Assembly (NCBI GenBank): GCA_965242795.1
Contig: OZ251505.1
Coordinates: forward strand, 434,001-498,000
Length of the DNA: 64,000 nt
Direction of reading: 5' to 3'
DNA from: Bin18 sp965242795
GTDB taxonomy: Bacteria; Desulfobacterota; Binatia; Bin18
Part shown: positions 27,579 to 36,929 of the stretch, in pieces
Layout: every line of letters starts with the position of its first letter
How positions within the stretch are numbered: the first letter of the stretch is position 1
The notes under the pieces: model-generated
The model's database searches: none
Told to the model about the DNA's origin: nothing
The model's input: the letters and a program-made list of their open reading frames with translations, nothing else
Translations under genes and position numbers: made by a program

Positions 27579-28340
27579 GTGGGCAGTTTCGAATATGCGA
27601 CCGTGCTGAGTACGCTGGACGAAAAGGGCGTGCGCACCATTAGGCTCAACCGGCCGGAGCGGCTCAACGCCATGAACCTCGACTTGATGCGCGACGTCGG
27701 CCGCGCCTTTGCCGACGCGCATGCCGACGCCGACACGCGGGCGATCATCTTCACCGGCGCCGGCCGGGCCTTTTGCGCCGGGGACGACCGCCGCGATCAC
27801 CGGCAGCCCGCGGACGCGACCGAGGCGCGCGCGTTCGTGGACACCATCCAGGACGCGACGCGGCAGATCGTGTTCGGCGATACGCCGGTGGTCGGGGCGA
27901 TCAACGGCTGGGCGGTCGGCGGCGGGTTCGAGTTGGCGATCGACTGCGACTTTCCGATCTGGGCCGCGAGCGCCAAGGGCTTTTTTCCCGAAGTGTCGCT
28001 GAACGCGTTCGTGACCGGCGGCGTCACCTCGCTGCTGCCGGCGCTGGTGGGGCTGAACAAGGCGCGTGAAATGCTGTTCTTCGGCGAGCGGTACGAGGCG
28101 GCCACGCTGCTGGACCTCGGCGTGGCGTGGCGCGTCGTGCCCGACGAACGCCTGATGGAGGAAGCGCAGCGCGTGGCCGAGCGACTCGGCGGGCTGCCGC
28201 GGCTGGCGGCGCGGGCCATGAAGCGCGTGCTCAACCAGAGTGCCGCGGCAAACATCGACACCGCACTGCGGCTCGAAACGGATGCCACGGTCGCCGGCTT
28301 TCTCGACCCGGAGACGACCGCCCGGCTGCGGGATTTCTGA
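27579..28340 (+). CDS. Enoyl-CoA hydratase/isomerase family protein
   Basis: 253 residues from a GTG start with AGGAG about 8 nt upstream. The crotonase fold is plain: TIRLNRPERLNAMN, oxyanion-hole segments AGRAFCAGDD and GWAVGGGFELAID, and the C-terminal LARRLGGLP-like helices. The first catalytic Glu position of classical hydratases (after GGG.ELA) appears as Asp/Cys in ELAIDCDF, and the second region reads FPEVSLNAFVTGG, so the exact reaction (hydratase, isomerase, hydrolase) is open. Downstream is a CoA-transferase, consistent with acyl-CoA catabolism. Confidence 0.9.
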   Translation: MGSFEYATVLSTLDEKGVRTIRLNRPERLNAMNLDLMRDVGRAFADAHADADTRAIIFTGAGRAFCAGDDRRDHRQPADATEARAFVDTIQDATRQIVFGDTPVVGAINGWAVGGGFELAIDCDFPIWAASAKGFFPEVSLNAFVTGGVTSLLPALVGLNKAREMLFFGERYEAATLLDLGVAWRVVPDERLMEEAQRVAERLGGLPRLAARAMKRVLNQSAAANIDTALRLETDATVAGFLDPETTARLRDF

Positions 28341-28563
28341 CCGGAGCCGACCGGAGACGAGAAGCCCGGGAACGCGACCGATTCAACGTCCACATCCCGG
28401 CGGACAAGTCTGGCCGCGGGCGGGGAACGGCGCTAGTATCCGCAGCGGGGATGAAGCGAACTCCTGACTCGACGGTCCCACCCGGTCGTCATTCCCGCGC
28501 AAAACGTCGGCACGTTCCGTTCACGCCGTTCGGACGAAGCGACTAGTTGAAAGGGGGGAAACC

Positions 28564-29760
28564 GTGAGCGCGCTCGATCATATCCGGGTCCTCGATCTGA
28601 CCCAGTTCGAGGCCGGGCCGTCGTGTACCGAAATCCTGGCCTTTCTGGGCGCCGACGTCGTGAAGGTCGAACCGCCCAAGGGCGGGGATCAAGGCCGCTA
28701 TCTGATTACGGACGAGCCCGGCTTGGATTCGCCCTACTTTCTGCTGCTGAACGCCAGCAAGAAGAGCATCACCCTCAACCTGAAGCATGACGAAGGCTTA
28801 CGACTATTCAAGCGCCTCGTCCCCCATTTCGACGTGCTGGTCGAGAATTACGGGCCCGGCGCGATTGCCGCCCTGGGGCTGGGGTACGACGTGGTCTCCG
28901 CCATCAACCCGCGGTTGGTGTACGCCCAGGTGAAGGGCTTCGGCACGTACGGCCCGTACGCCGGCTTCAAGAGTTTCGACATGATCGCGCAGGCCACGGG
29001 CGGGGCGATGAGCGTGACCGGCACCCCGGACACGCCGCCGCTGCGGCCCGGCCCGACCATCGGCGATACCGGAACCGGCATGCACTGCGCCGTGGGGATT
29101 CTGTCCGCGCTGCTCCAACGCGACAAGACGGGCAAGGGACAACGGGTCGAAGTCGCCATGCAAGACGCGGTCGTCAACCTGACCCGCATCGGCATGATGG
29201 GACACTACTACGGCAACGTCCCGGCGCCGCGCTCGGGCAACCGGCTGGCCGCGCTGGCACCGACCGATCTCTACCCCTGCGCCCCCGGCGGCCCGAATGA
29301 CTACGCCTACATCATCAACACCACCCCGGCGATGTGGGAAGCGACACTCGAAACCGTCGGACGCGCCGACCTGCTGGACGACCCGCGCTTCTGCGATCAA
29401 AAAAGCCGCAACCGGCACTTCGACGAGGTGTTCGAGACGATCGCGGCGTGGACCCGGCAGCGCGACAAGTTCGCGGTCATGCGCGCCTTCGGCGAGGCCG
29501 GGGTGCCGTGCGGCGCGGTGCTGGACAGCGGCGACGTTCTGGCGAACGAACACCTCAAAGAGCGCGGCATGATTACCACGGTCGCACACCCGACGCGCGG
29601 CAGCTTCACCATGCCGGGCTGCGCGGTGCAGATGTCCGATTCCCCCGCGGAGGTGCGCCCGGCGCCGCTGTTGGGCGCACACAACGCCGCGATCTTCGGG
29701 ACGCTGCTGGGGCTCACCGAACGCGATCTGGCCGGCCTGAAGGACGACGGCGTCATCTGA
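28564..29760 (+). CDS. CaiB/BaiF family CoA-transferase
   Basis: 398 residues of class III CoA-transferase type: LDLTQFEAGPSCTEILAFLGADVVKVEPP at the N terminus (the usual GP.....LADLGA pattern), VLVENYGPGA, YAQVKGFGTYGPY and the conserved Asp region (MQDAVVNL). GTG start with an AAGGGGGG site. These enzymes move CoA between acyl acids through a mixed anhydride on the conserved Asp. A second family member lies at 60655-61857, only distantly similar. Substrates are not predictable. Confidence 0.93.
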   Translation: MSALDHIRVLDLTQFEAGPSCTEILAFLGADVVKVEPPKGGDQGRYLITDEPGLDSPYFLLLNASKKSITLNLKHDEGLRLFKRLVPHFDVLVENYGPGAIAALGLGYDVVSAINPRLVYAQVKGFGTYGPYAGFKSFDMIAQATGGAMSVTGTPDTPPLRPGPTIGDTGTGMHCAVGILSALLQRDKTGKGQRVEVAMQDAVVNLTRIGMMGHYYGNVPAPRSGNRLAALAPTDLYPCAPGGPNDYAYIINTTPAMWEATLETVGRADLLDDPRFCDQKSRNRHFDEVFETIAAWTRQRDKFAVMRAFGEAGVPCGAVLDSGDVLANEHLKERGMITTVAHPTRGSFTMPGCAVQMSDSPAEVRPAPLLGAHNAAIFGTLLGLTERDLAGLKDDGVI

Positions 29761-29844
29761 CCCGCGGTCCCCGGTTCGCTTCCCCCCGCACTGGACGGGG
29801 AGCGTCCCCTGCCCGGCCGGATTGCTTTTCGTTTCTTCTTTAGG

Positions 29845-29868
29845 AGGGGCGACGCATGCGTCGCCCCT
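29845..29868. repeat. Perfect 24-bp palindrome, GGGGCGA family
   Basis: A perfect palindrome with half-site AGGGGCGACGCA, in the 461-bp gap 29761-30221, which otherwise holds no convincing gene. Related palindromes occur at 27142, 29964, 54926 and 63007. Confidence 0.85.
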
Positions 29869-29963
29869 ACGAAGGGGGGCAGACGCCCGAGGGGAGGATG
29901 ACGTTGCGTAGAGGGGCAGGCGAAAGATTGTTCGCTCCGACCGCCAGAGAGACATCTTTGCTC

Positions 29964-29993
29964 CGTAGGGGCGACCGGCCGGTCGCCCCTACG
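29964..29993. repeat. Perfect 30-bp palindrome, GGGGCGA family
   Basis: A perfect palindrome with half-site CGTAGGGGCGACCGG, 96 bp after the previous one. The outer CGTAGGGGCGA is shared with other copies while the centre varies, as expected for a mobile or gene-converting palindromic family. Confidence 0.85.
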
Positions 29994-30221
29994 CCGGCGG
30001 GTCATACGCGGGCCGGGCCGGTTACCAGCCCAGGTGGCCGTGGAGGGCGACTTGGTGTGCGCCGCCGCCCTGCGTGGTGCGTTCGCCCTCCACGCTCAGG
30101 TCGATCCAGACGCCAACGCCCGTCCGCGTGTCGTCCGGTTCGGCCCACGGACGCCGACCGCGGGGACACTTGCGACCGATATGCAAAGCTGACACAAAAA
30201 CCGCGCAACAGGAGGACGGAC

Positions 30222-32369
30222 ATGCAAGAGGTCACCCGGGAGATTCTGTGGAACATCTCGCTGGCGGGCAAGGTCGTCATGTACCTGCTCCTGCTCACGA
30301 CGTTCTTCGGCGCGCCGCTGGTCCTGGCTTACACGTGGTGGAACCGGGTCCGGTTCGGCACGGCGGCCAATCGCATCGACGACATCCCGGAACGGACCAA
30401 GCGGTTTCTTCTGGAAGCCTTCGGGCAGGGCAACGTCGTGCGCGAGCAGCCCGGCGGCTTGTACCATCTGACCCTGTTCGTCGCGTTCTTCGGGCTGTTC
30501 GTCGGGACCGGCTTGGTCACGCTCGAACACGATACGCCCCTGAACTTCTACTTCGGCGCGTTCTACAAGGTCTATAAGTTCGTGCTGGACACCTGTGGGG
30601 TGCTGCTGATCGCCGCCTGCGGCCTGTTTCTGTACCGCCGCTACGTGCAGCGGCCGGCCGCGCACGCCGGCCCCGCCCCGGAAGACATGGTGGACAACTT
30701 CGAGAATCGCGTGGGCTACGGCCTGCCGCTCGCCCTGATCCTGTTGATCGCCCTGACCGGCCTGATGCTCGAGGGTGTCCGCATTCACACCAACCCGGCC
30801 AGCCATCCGGGCTGGGCCTACGCCGGCATGGCGTTCGCCGCCGTCTTCGCCCTGGCCGACGCCGGGCCGTACACCCATCAGGTCGTGTGGTGGATCCACA
30901 CCCTCATCATCAGCACGTTCTTCGGCCTGATCCCGTTCACCAAGATGCGGCACATGTTTCTGGCACCGGTCAACATCTTCTTCGGCAATCTGCGCCCGCG
31001 CGGCCGGCTCGAGCCCATTACGGACTTCGAGACCGCGGAGACCTTCGGCGTTTCGCAGGTCGAGGAGTACAACTGGAAGCAACTGCTGGACATGGCGTCG
31101 TGCCTGGAATGCGGACGGTGCACGCTCAACTGTCCGACGGTGAATACGGACAAACCGCTCAACCCCAAGAAACTGGTGATGGTGCAGCGCGAGCATCTGA
31201 TCCAGAAGACGCCGTTTCTGGTGCGGCACGCCGCGGTCAAGGCCGCGAACGCCAAACAGGCCGCCCACACCGAACTGCCGGTCTGGGAGGGCAAGGACAT
31301 GATTACCGAGGTGGCGACCGAAGACGTCATCTGGGGCTGCACCACGTGCGGCTGGTGCGAGGAGGGCTGCCCGGTCGACATCGAGCACATTCAGCGCATC
31401 GTGGACATGCGGCGCTACGACGTGATGATGGAAGCCCGCTTCCCGCAGGAAGTCGTCAACGTATTCAAAGGCTTGGAGACGAACTCCAACCCCTGGAACC
31501 TGGGCTTCGACAAACGCGCCGATTGGGCGGCCGGCCTGGGCGTCAAGACCTTGGCCGAAGACCCGGACGCCGAGGTGCTGTACTGGGTCGGCTGCGCTGG
31601 CTCGTTCGACGAGCGCAACCAGAAGGTCTCCACCGCGATGGTCAACGTCCTGCAGAAAGCCGGCGTGCGGTTCGCCATTCTCGGCAAGGAGGAAGGTTGT
31701 ACCGGCGACCCGGCGCGGCGCCTGGGCAACGAGTATCTGTACAGCACGCTCGCCGAGCAGAACGTGGACACGCTGAACCGCTACAAGGTGAAGGAGGTCG
31801 TGACGCAGTGCCCGCACTGCTTCCACACCCTGGCCAACGAATACCCGGACCTGGGCGGCAACTACACCGTGTACCACAGCACCGAGTACATCGAGCAACT
31901 CGTCAAGCGCGACAAACTGAGCCCGGAAGTGATGGACTCACAGAACGTGACCTTCCACGATCCCTGCTATCTCAGCCGTCACAACGGGCGGTACGCACCC
32001 CCGCGCGAGGCGCTGCGCGCGATTCCGGGCATCAAGCTCAACGACGTCGCGCAGTCCAAGACGCGCACCTTCTGCTGCGGTGCGGGCGGCGGCTCGGTCT
32101 GGAAGGAAGAGACGCAAGGAGCGCGCATCAACGTCACGCGGCTCGACCAGTTGATGCAGGCCGAGCCTGACACCATCGCGGTCGGCTGCCCGTACTGCAT
32201 GATCATGATGGACGACGCGGTGAAGGGAAAAGATCTCGACGAGACGGTCGCGGTGAAGGACGTGGTCGAACTGGTGTCCGACTCGCTCGACGCCGCGCAA
32301 GAAGCCGCGGGAGCAAGCGGAAAGAGCGGCGATTCGGCACGCAGAGAGACACAAGAACCTGCGGCATGA
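30222..32369 (+). CDS. EtfD-like membrane iron-sulfur oxidoreductase (EtfAB:quinone oxidoreductase type)
   Basis: 715 residues. The N-terminal ~270 residues carry about six transmembrane helices of the NarI/haem-b type. Two four-Cys ferredoxin motifs follow: C294-x2-C297-x2-C300-x3-C304 (CLECGRCTLNCP) and C373-x2-C376-x2-C379-x3-C383. The C-terminal half has two HdrB/D-type CCG regions (YWVGCAGS, EEGCTGDP, FCCGAGGGS). This fusion is the layout of EtfD/FadF proteins that pass electrons from acyl-CoA dehydrogenases through EtfAB to the quinone pool. No etfAB genes are adjacent. An AGGAGG ribosome site supports the start. Confidence 0.9.
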   Translation: MQEVTREILWNISLAGKVVMYLLLLTTFFGAPLVLAYTWWNRVRFGTAANRIDDIPERTKRFLLEAFGQGNVVREQPGGLYHLTLFVAFFGLFVGTGLVTLEHDTPLNFYFGAFYKVYKFVLDTCGVLLIAACGLFLYRRYVQRPAAHAGPAPEDMVDNFENRVGYGLPLALILLIALTGLMLEGVRIHTNPASHPGWAYAGMAFAAVFALADAGPYTHQVVWWIHTLIISTFFGLIPFTKMRHMFLAPVNIFFGNLRPRGRLEPITDFETAETFGVSQVEEYNWKQLLDMASCLECGRCTLNCPTVNTDKPLNPKKLVMVQREHLIQKTPFLVRHAAVKAANAKQAAHTELPVWEGKDMITEVATEDVIWGCTTCGWCEEGCPVDIEHIQRIVDMRRYDVMMEARFPQEVVNVFKGLETNSNPWNLGFDKRADWAAGLGVKTLAEDPDAEVLYWVGCAGSFDERNQKVSTAMVNVLQKAGVRFAILGKEEGCTGDPARRLGNEYLYSTLAEQNVDTLNRYKVKEVVTQCPHCFHTLANEYPDLGGNYTVYHSTEYIEQLVKRDKLSPEVMDSQNVTFHDPCYLSRHNGRYAPPREALRAIPGIKLNDVAQSKTRTFCCGAGGGSVWKEETQGARINVTRLDQLMQAEPDTIAVGCPYCMIMMDDAVKGKDLDETVAVKDVVELVSDSLDAAQEAAGASGKSGDSARRETQEPAA

Positions 32370-32441
32370 GCCTCCCGTTCTCCGCAACCGCTTTTTTTGG
32401 AGATTCCAGACGGGACGATCCTGCGGTCAGGCTCTCTTCGT

Positions 32442-32494
32442 CATACTTGCGGAAGCAAGTACCCATGTCCCGGATTCCCGCTTCCGCAGGTATG
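32442..32494. repeat. CTTGCGGAAG-type dispersed hairpin
   Basis: Arms CATACTTGCGGAAGC (32442-32456) and GCTTCCGCAGGTATG (32480-32494) pair except for one wobble, around a 23-nt loop. A related but degraded copy is at 63263-63325. It lies immediately before the DUF192 lipoprotein start. Confidence 0.7.
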
Positions 32495-32980
32495 CCGACG
32501 GGGCGGGCGGGAGCGACGACCGGATCGGATCATCAAGTATGTCATCCCCTTTTTTTCTTCCTGTTCGTCGTCCTTTCCGCGTGCGCCCCGGATTCCCCCG
32601 CGGTCGTCATCCATCCCGAAAACGGTGCGCCGGTGACGGTGCGGGTCGAAGTGGCCGACACCGACGAGACCCGGCAGCTCGGGCTGATGTACCGCAACGA
32701 ACTCCCGGCGTCCGCCGGGATGCTGTTCGTGTTTCCCGGCGAGCGTCCGCGCAGCTTCTGGATGAAGAACACGCCGCTGCCGCTCGACATCCTCTACATC
32801 GGCGCCGACCTGCGCATCGTCTATATCGCCGCGCGGACGACGCCCTACTCCACCGCGCCGCTGCCCTCCCTCCGACCGGCCAAATTCGTACTCGAAGTGA
32901 ACGCCGGCTTCTGCGATGAATGGGAAATCCGGGTCGGCGACCGGGTCGCATTGCGCGGCGTGACGTCGCCCCTGCTGTAA
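32492..32980 (+). CDS. DUF192 family lipoprotein
   Basis: 162 residues from the ATG at 32492. A lipoprotein signal is visible (PLFFFLFVVLSAC, lipobox Cys ~31), followed by the compact DUF192 domain: VEVADTDETRQLGLMYRNEL, GMLFVF, FWMKNT(PLPLDILY)IGAD and the terminal strand region. The function of DUF192 is unknown. The reading frame stays open back to an ATG at 32366 that overlaps the preceding stop (ATGA), but that stretch contains the dispersed hairpin, so either the start moved or the repeat was incorporated into the N terminus. Start choice is uncertain; the domain is not. Confidence 0.82.
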   Translation: MPTGRAGATTGSDHQVCHPLFFFLFVVLSACAPDSPAVVIHPENGAPVTVRVEVADTDETRQLGLMYRNELPASAGMLFVFPGERPRSFWMKNTPLPLDILYIGADLRIVYIAARTTPYSTAPLPSLRPAKFVLEVNAGFCDEWEIRVGDRVALRGVTSPLL

Positions 32981-33031
32981 CCGGGGGCTCGGAGTCCGCA
33001 GGGCGGCGATTCGGAACGGGACGGACTCTCT

Positions 33032-33574
33032 ATGCCCACCGCGTGGATCCCGCTCCTCGTCATCTTCGCAGTCCTGACGACGGGGGTTGAGCGCGGGCCG
33101 GGGCGCATTCCGTTTCCGCGGAACGTGCAGCCCGCGCCCGGCGAACAGGAACCGCCTTCGTCCGTGCGGCCCCATCCCGACCTGTCGCCCGCGGCCGTCG
33201 TGCGGATTCAGGTCGCGGCGCTGGGCAAGAACGACGCGCCGCACATCGACGCGGGCATCGAAACGGCCTTTCGGTTCGCCTCGCCCGGGAACAAACGGTC
33301 GACCGGCCCGCTGGCGCGGTTTCGGCTGATTGCCCGCTCCCCGACCTACCGGCCGCTGCTCGATCACGTGCGCGCCGACTACGGCGGCTTGCGCGAACGC
33401 GGAGACGAAGCCGCGCTCCCCGTCATCGTGACGACCCCGGCGGGCCGACGTGTCGGCTATACCTTCTTTCTGTCGAAGCAGACCCGCCAACCCTTCCAGG
33501 GCTGCTGGATGACCGACGGAGTCATCCGCTTCCAGGTTCCGCAAAAACGGTTGCCGCCGCCGCAAACCATCTGA
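33032..33574 (+). CDS. DUF4864-like secreted protein
   Basis: 180 residues with a short N-terminal hydrophobic segment (residues 3-18, signal or anchor). The body, about 50-165, has the DUF4864 pattern: VVRIQVAALGKNDAPHIDAGIETAFRFASPGNK and later TPAGRRVGYTFFLSKQ, ending with GCWMTDGV. The family is related to NTF2-like folds and has no assigned reaction. It lies 51 bp after the DUF192 gene on the same strand. Confidence 0.72.
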   Translation: MPTAWIPLLVIFAVLTTGVERGPGRIPFPRNVQPAPGEQEPPSSVRPHPDLSPAAVVRIQVAALGKNDAPHIDAGIETAFRFASPGNKRSTGPLARFRLIARSPTYRPLLDHVRADYGGLRERGDEAALPVIVTTPAGRRVGYTFFLSKQTRQPFQGCWMTDGVIRFQVPQKRLPPPQTI

Positions 33575-33810
33575 CGGCGCGCACGGACTCCGCCGGATTT
33601 CTTGCATGCGCGAGAGCGGAGACATCCATGAATGCAGACTTTCTGCCGACGCAGCGGAGACCGGCAGGGTTTCGGACGACCACGTTCCGGGCAGGGCTGG
33701 TAAAGTTCACCCGTTTTCGGTAAGGAAACGAAAATTCCGCTTTCCCCGGAGACGCCGCGCGCCCGGTTCGCCCCGAACGATCGAGCAACGCACAAGAGGT
33801 ACGGCACCGC

Positions 33811-34626
33811 ATGATCCATACTGCATACGTCGCATGGCTGCTCGTCGGGATGGTCGTGGGCGTCTGGCCGGCCGACGCAGCCGCCCAAGCGCTGGACGCG
33901 ACCCTCGAAACGCAAACCGAAACCGTCCAGGCTGCGATCCGCTCGCAGGACAAGATCGACCAGCTTGCGGACGAAACGCAGCAGGCGCTCGGCGAGTATC
34001 AGAGCGCGCTACGGCAGACGAAGAGCCTGGGCGTGTACAACGCGCAGCTCGACCGCCTGCTCGCTTCCCAACAGCGGGAAATCGAGTCGCTGGGAACCCA
34101 GATGCAGGAGATCGAGGTGACCCAGCGCGAGATCGTGCCCCTGCTCGTCCGCATGTTCGAACGTCTCGATCAGTTCGTCGCCCTGGACGTGCCGTTCCTG
34201 CCCGAGGAACGGCAGACGCGGCTGACCCGGCTCCAGGGCCGACTCGACGAAGCCGACGCCACGGTGGCCGAGAAATATCGAGCGGTCATGGAAGCCTACC
34301 AGATCGAGGCCAACTACGGACGCACGATCGAGGCGTACCGCGGCACCATCACCGTGAACGACGAGGAGCAGACGGTCGACCTGTTGCGGATCGGCCGACT
34401 GGCCCTGGTGTACCGGAGTCTGGACGGAGAGCACGTCGGGCAGTGGAATCACGCGATCCGCCGGTGGGAACCCGTCTCCGGCCAGTATCTGCGCGCCATC
34501 GACCGCGGGTTGGAAGTCGCGGAAAAACGCGCCGTGCCGCAGTTGCTCGAACTCCCGATTCCCGCGCCGAACGTCGCCGCGCCGGCCCGGGAACCGACCG
34601 AAGCCGAAGAAGAGGTGCTGCCGTGA
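33811..34626 (+). CDS. DUF3450 family periplasmic coiled-coil protein of a TonB2-type system
   Basis: 271 residues: signal peptide (1-~26), a long coiled coil (about 30-110, many Gln/Glu/Leu heptads) and a C-terminal beta-rich part (RIGRLALVYRSLDG). DUF3450 proteins are the first gene of Vibrio-type TonB2 clusters. The stop overlaps the next gene's GTG by 4 bp, so the whole set is translationally coupled. It probably works with the TtpC-like protein in the periplasm. Confidence 0.87.
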   Translation: MIHTAYVAWLLVGMVVGVWPADAAAQALDATLETQTETVQAAIRSQDKIDQLADETQQALGEYQSALRQTKSLGVYNAQLDRLLASQQREIESLGTQMQEIEVTQREIVPLLVRMFERLDQFVALDVPFLPEERQTRLTRLQGRLDEADATVAEKYRAVMEAYQIEANYGRTIEAYRGTITVNDEEQTVDLLRIGRLALVYRSLDGEHVGQWNHAIRRWEPVSGQYLRAIDRGLEVAEKRAVPQLLELPIPAPNVAAPAREPTEAEEEVLP

Positions 34627-35990
34627 AGTTCATGCACTGGGTTGTCGTCTGGCTGCTGTGTGTGGCCGCACCGTCCGCGTTCGCACAGGACGGCGCACCT
34701 GCGTCCCTCCAGGATCTGCTGGAACGGGTCCGGGCCGAACGGGAGGCCGACGCCGAGCTGAACCGCGAACGCGAAGCACGCTTTCTGGCCGAGCGTGACG
34801 AACGCCAGAACCTGCTCCGGCAGGCCCGCCAGGACCTCGCCGACGTCAAACGCGCGAGTGATCGGAAGCGCGCCGCGTTCGAGCAGAACCAAACCGAACT
34901 GGAAACGCTGCGCGCCCAACTCGACGACCGGGCCGCCTCGCTGGGTGAACTGTTCGGCGTCGTCCGGCAGGTCGCCCGGGATACCGCGGGCGTCGTCGAG
35001 GGCTCGTTCATCTCCGCCCAGTACCCCGGCCGCACCGCCTTTCTCTCCGAATTGAGCGAAAGTACGGCGCTCGCTTCGTCCGAGGAGCTCGAACGGCTGT
35101 GGCTCATCCTGTTGGAGGAGATGATCCAGTCCGGACAGGTCGTCAAATTTCCGGCGACCGTCCTGGACCCCCAAGGCGCCGAATCCCAACGCGACGTCGT
35201 GCGGGTCGGCGTCTTCAACGCCGTTTCGCAGGGTCAATATCTCCGCTATCTGCCCGAGACCGGCCAGCTGGCCGAGTTGCCGCGCCAGCCCGAGCGGAGC
35301 TTTCGGAGCGGCGCCGAGGACCTGGAAGCGTTGGACGAGGGGTACGCCGCGTTCGGCGTCGATCCGTCGCGGGGCGCGATTCTCGCCGCGCTCGTACAGG
35401 CGCCCGACGTGTGGGAACGCATCCAACAGGGCGGAGTCGTCGGCTATGTCATTCTCGGAGTCGGCCTGCTGGCCCTGGGGCTGTCGGTGGAGCGGGGGTT
35501 CTATCTGTGGCGCGAGGGGCAACGCATGGAAGCGCAACGCGGCTCGGGGACGCTGAAATCCGACAACGCGTTGGGGCGGGTGATGATGGCGTACGACCGG
35601 GAGTCGGTGCTCGAGATCGAGACCCTGGAAGCCCGCCTGGACGAGGCCATCATCGAACAGACGCCGCGCCTCGAACGCGGCCTCTCGACGCTCGGCATCC
35701 TCGCCGCCATGGCCCCGCTGCTGGGGCTGCTCGGCACGGTGATCGGCATGATTCAGACGTTCCAGTCCATCACCCTGTTCGGCGCGGGCGACCCCCGCAT
35801 CATGTCGGACGGCATTTCCCAGGCGCTGGTGACGACCCAGCTCGGGCTGATCGTCGCCATTCCGATCATTCTCCTCCACACCCTGTTGTCCAACCGCAGC
35901 AACCGGCTGCTGCACGTACTGGAAGAGCAGAGCGCCGGCATGATCTCCATGATGGCGGACCGGAAAGAGATGGAGAAGATCAGTGTCTAG
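34623..35990 (+). CDS. TtpC-like MotA/TolQ/ExbB proton-channel family protein
   Basis: 455 residues from a GTG overlapping the previous stop. There is a signal-like N terminus (1-~21), a large periplasmic region with a coiled coil (~25-120), then three transmembrane helices (about 275-295, 360-380 and 408-430) with the ExbB/TolQ signature (LGILAAMAPLLGLLGTVIGM; ALVTTQLGLIVAIPIIL). This extended form is TtpC, which in Vibrio is essential for TonB2 function. The next gene starts 8 bp before this stop. Confidence 0.9.
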   Translation: MKFMHWVVVWLLCVAAPSAFAQDGAPASLQDLLERVRAEREADAELNREREARFLAERDERQNLLRQARQDLADVKRASDRKRAAFEQNQTELETLRAQLDDRAASLGELFGVVRQVARDTAGVVEGSFISAQYPGRTAFLSELSESTALASSEELERLWLILLEEMIQSGQVVKFPATVLDPQGAESQRDVVRVGVFNAVSQGQYLRYLPETGQLAELPRQPERSFRSGAEDLEALDEGYAAFGVDPSRGAILAALVQAPDVWERIQQGGVVGYVILGVGLLALGLSVERGFYLWREGQRMEAQRGSGTLKSDNALGRVMMAYDRESVLEIETLEARLDEAIIEQTPRLERGLSTLGILAAMAPLLGLLGTVIGMIQTFQSITLFGAGDPRIMSDGISQALVTTQLGLIVAIPIILLHTLLSNRSNRLLHVLEEQSAGMISMMADRKEMEKISV

Positions 35991-36498
35991 CCTGTTTCTC
36001 CATTTGCAGCAGTTCATGGCGACCGGCGGACCGGCGCTGTGGGCGATTCTCGCGGTCGCCGCGGCGTTGTGGGCGCTGGCGATCGAGCGATACCTGTACT
36101 TTCGGACGCGGCATGCCGCGGTGGAAAACGAATCGGTGGCGCGCTGGAAGGCGCGCGAAGACCGGACGTCCTGGTACGCCAAACAGATCCGCCGCATGGA
36201 GATCGCCCAGATGTCCGACCGGGCCCGCCGCACCCTCCCCTTGATCCGCACGCTGACCGTGCTCCTGCCCATCCTGGGGCTGTTGGGCACCGTCAACGGG
36301 ATGATCTTCACGTTCACGGTCATGGAGGTGTACGGCACCGGCAACGCCAACGGCATGGCGGGCGGGATCTCCGGGGCGTTGGTCACGACGATGGCGGGCT
36401 TGGTGTGCGCCCTGCCCGGCCTCTACTTCGGTTTTTATCTCGACTATCGGGCCGAAGAGGCGGTGCGGAGACTGACCCTGCGCCTGCAGGTCGAGTAG
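35983..36498 (+). CDS. exbB: ExbB-type proton channel subunit
   Basis: 171 residues, the short ExbB2 form with three transmembrane helices (about 18-38, 93-115 and 130-155) and the signature LLPILGLLGTVNGMI plus GALVTTMAGLVCALPGL. GTG start overlapping the upstream stop by 8 bp. With ExbD it converts proton-motive force into energy for TonB. Confidence 0.9.
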   Translation: MSSLFLHLQQFMATGGPALWAILAVAAALWALAIERYLYFRTRHAAVENESVARWKAREDRTSWYAKQIRRMEIAQMSDRARRTLPLIRTLTVLLPILGLLGTVNGMIFTFTVMEVYGTGNANGMAGGISGALVTTMAGLVCALPGLYFGFYLDYRAEEAVRRLTLRLQVE

Positions 36499-36519
36499 GA
36501 TGGGAAGGATGCTGCCGTC

Positions 36520-36927
36520 ATGAGACGCCGTCACCGGGCCAGGGCCCAAGCGGACCAGGAGATCAATCTCACTCCGATGATCGACATGGTCTTCATCCTG
36601 CTGATCTTCTTTCTCGTCGCGTCCTCCTTCGTCAAGGAAGCCGGCATCGAAGTGACCCGGCCCGTCGCGCAGACCGCAGAGATTCAGGGCCGCGGCACGA
36701 TCCGCATCGCCCTGTCGGAGAACGGCGAAGTGTGGATGGACCGCCGGCCGGTGGACGTGCGCGCGGTGCGGGCCAACGTGGAGCGCATGCTGGCCGAGAG
36801 CCCGGAGGCGAGCGTGGTCGTGCTGTCCGACGCCGCGGCGCAGACCGGCCTGCTGATCCAGGTCATGGACCAGGTCCGGCTGGCCGGGGTGGACGACATC
36901 GCCGTGGCCGCGCGACAGGATAGGTAG
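36520..36927 (+). CDS. exbD: ExbD/TolR biopolymer transport protein
   Basis: 135 residues: basic N terminus, a single transmembrane helix (about 18-37) with the essential Asp (D22 in NLTPMIDMVF), and a periplasmic domain (60-135). A GGAAGG site precedes the ATG. Length is typical for ExbD. Forms the motor with the preceding ExbB and supports the following TonB, whose gene starts 2 bp after this stop. Confidence 0.92.
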   Translation: MRRRHRARAQADQEINLTPMIDMVFILLIFFLVASSFVKEAGIEVTRPVAQTAEIQGRGTIRIALSENGEVWMDRRPVDVRAVRANVERMLAESPEASVVVLSDAAAQTGLLIQVMDQVRLAGVDDIAVAARQDR

Positions 36928-36929
36928 CC

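Noticed and set aside
27139..29993. CRISPR-like array made of palindromes
   Set aside because: Spacing is irregular, copies are few and scattered over kilobases, and there are no cas genes.
30096..31898. A 600-codon open frame antisense to the EtfD-like gene
   Set aside because: No recognisable motif; composition is that of an antisense frame. The sense protein has two four-Cys clusters and CCG motifs.
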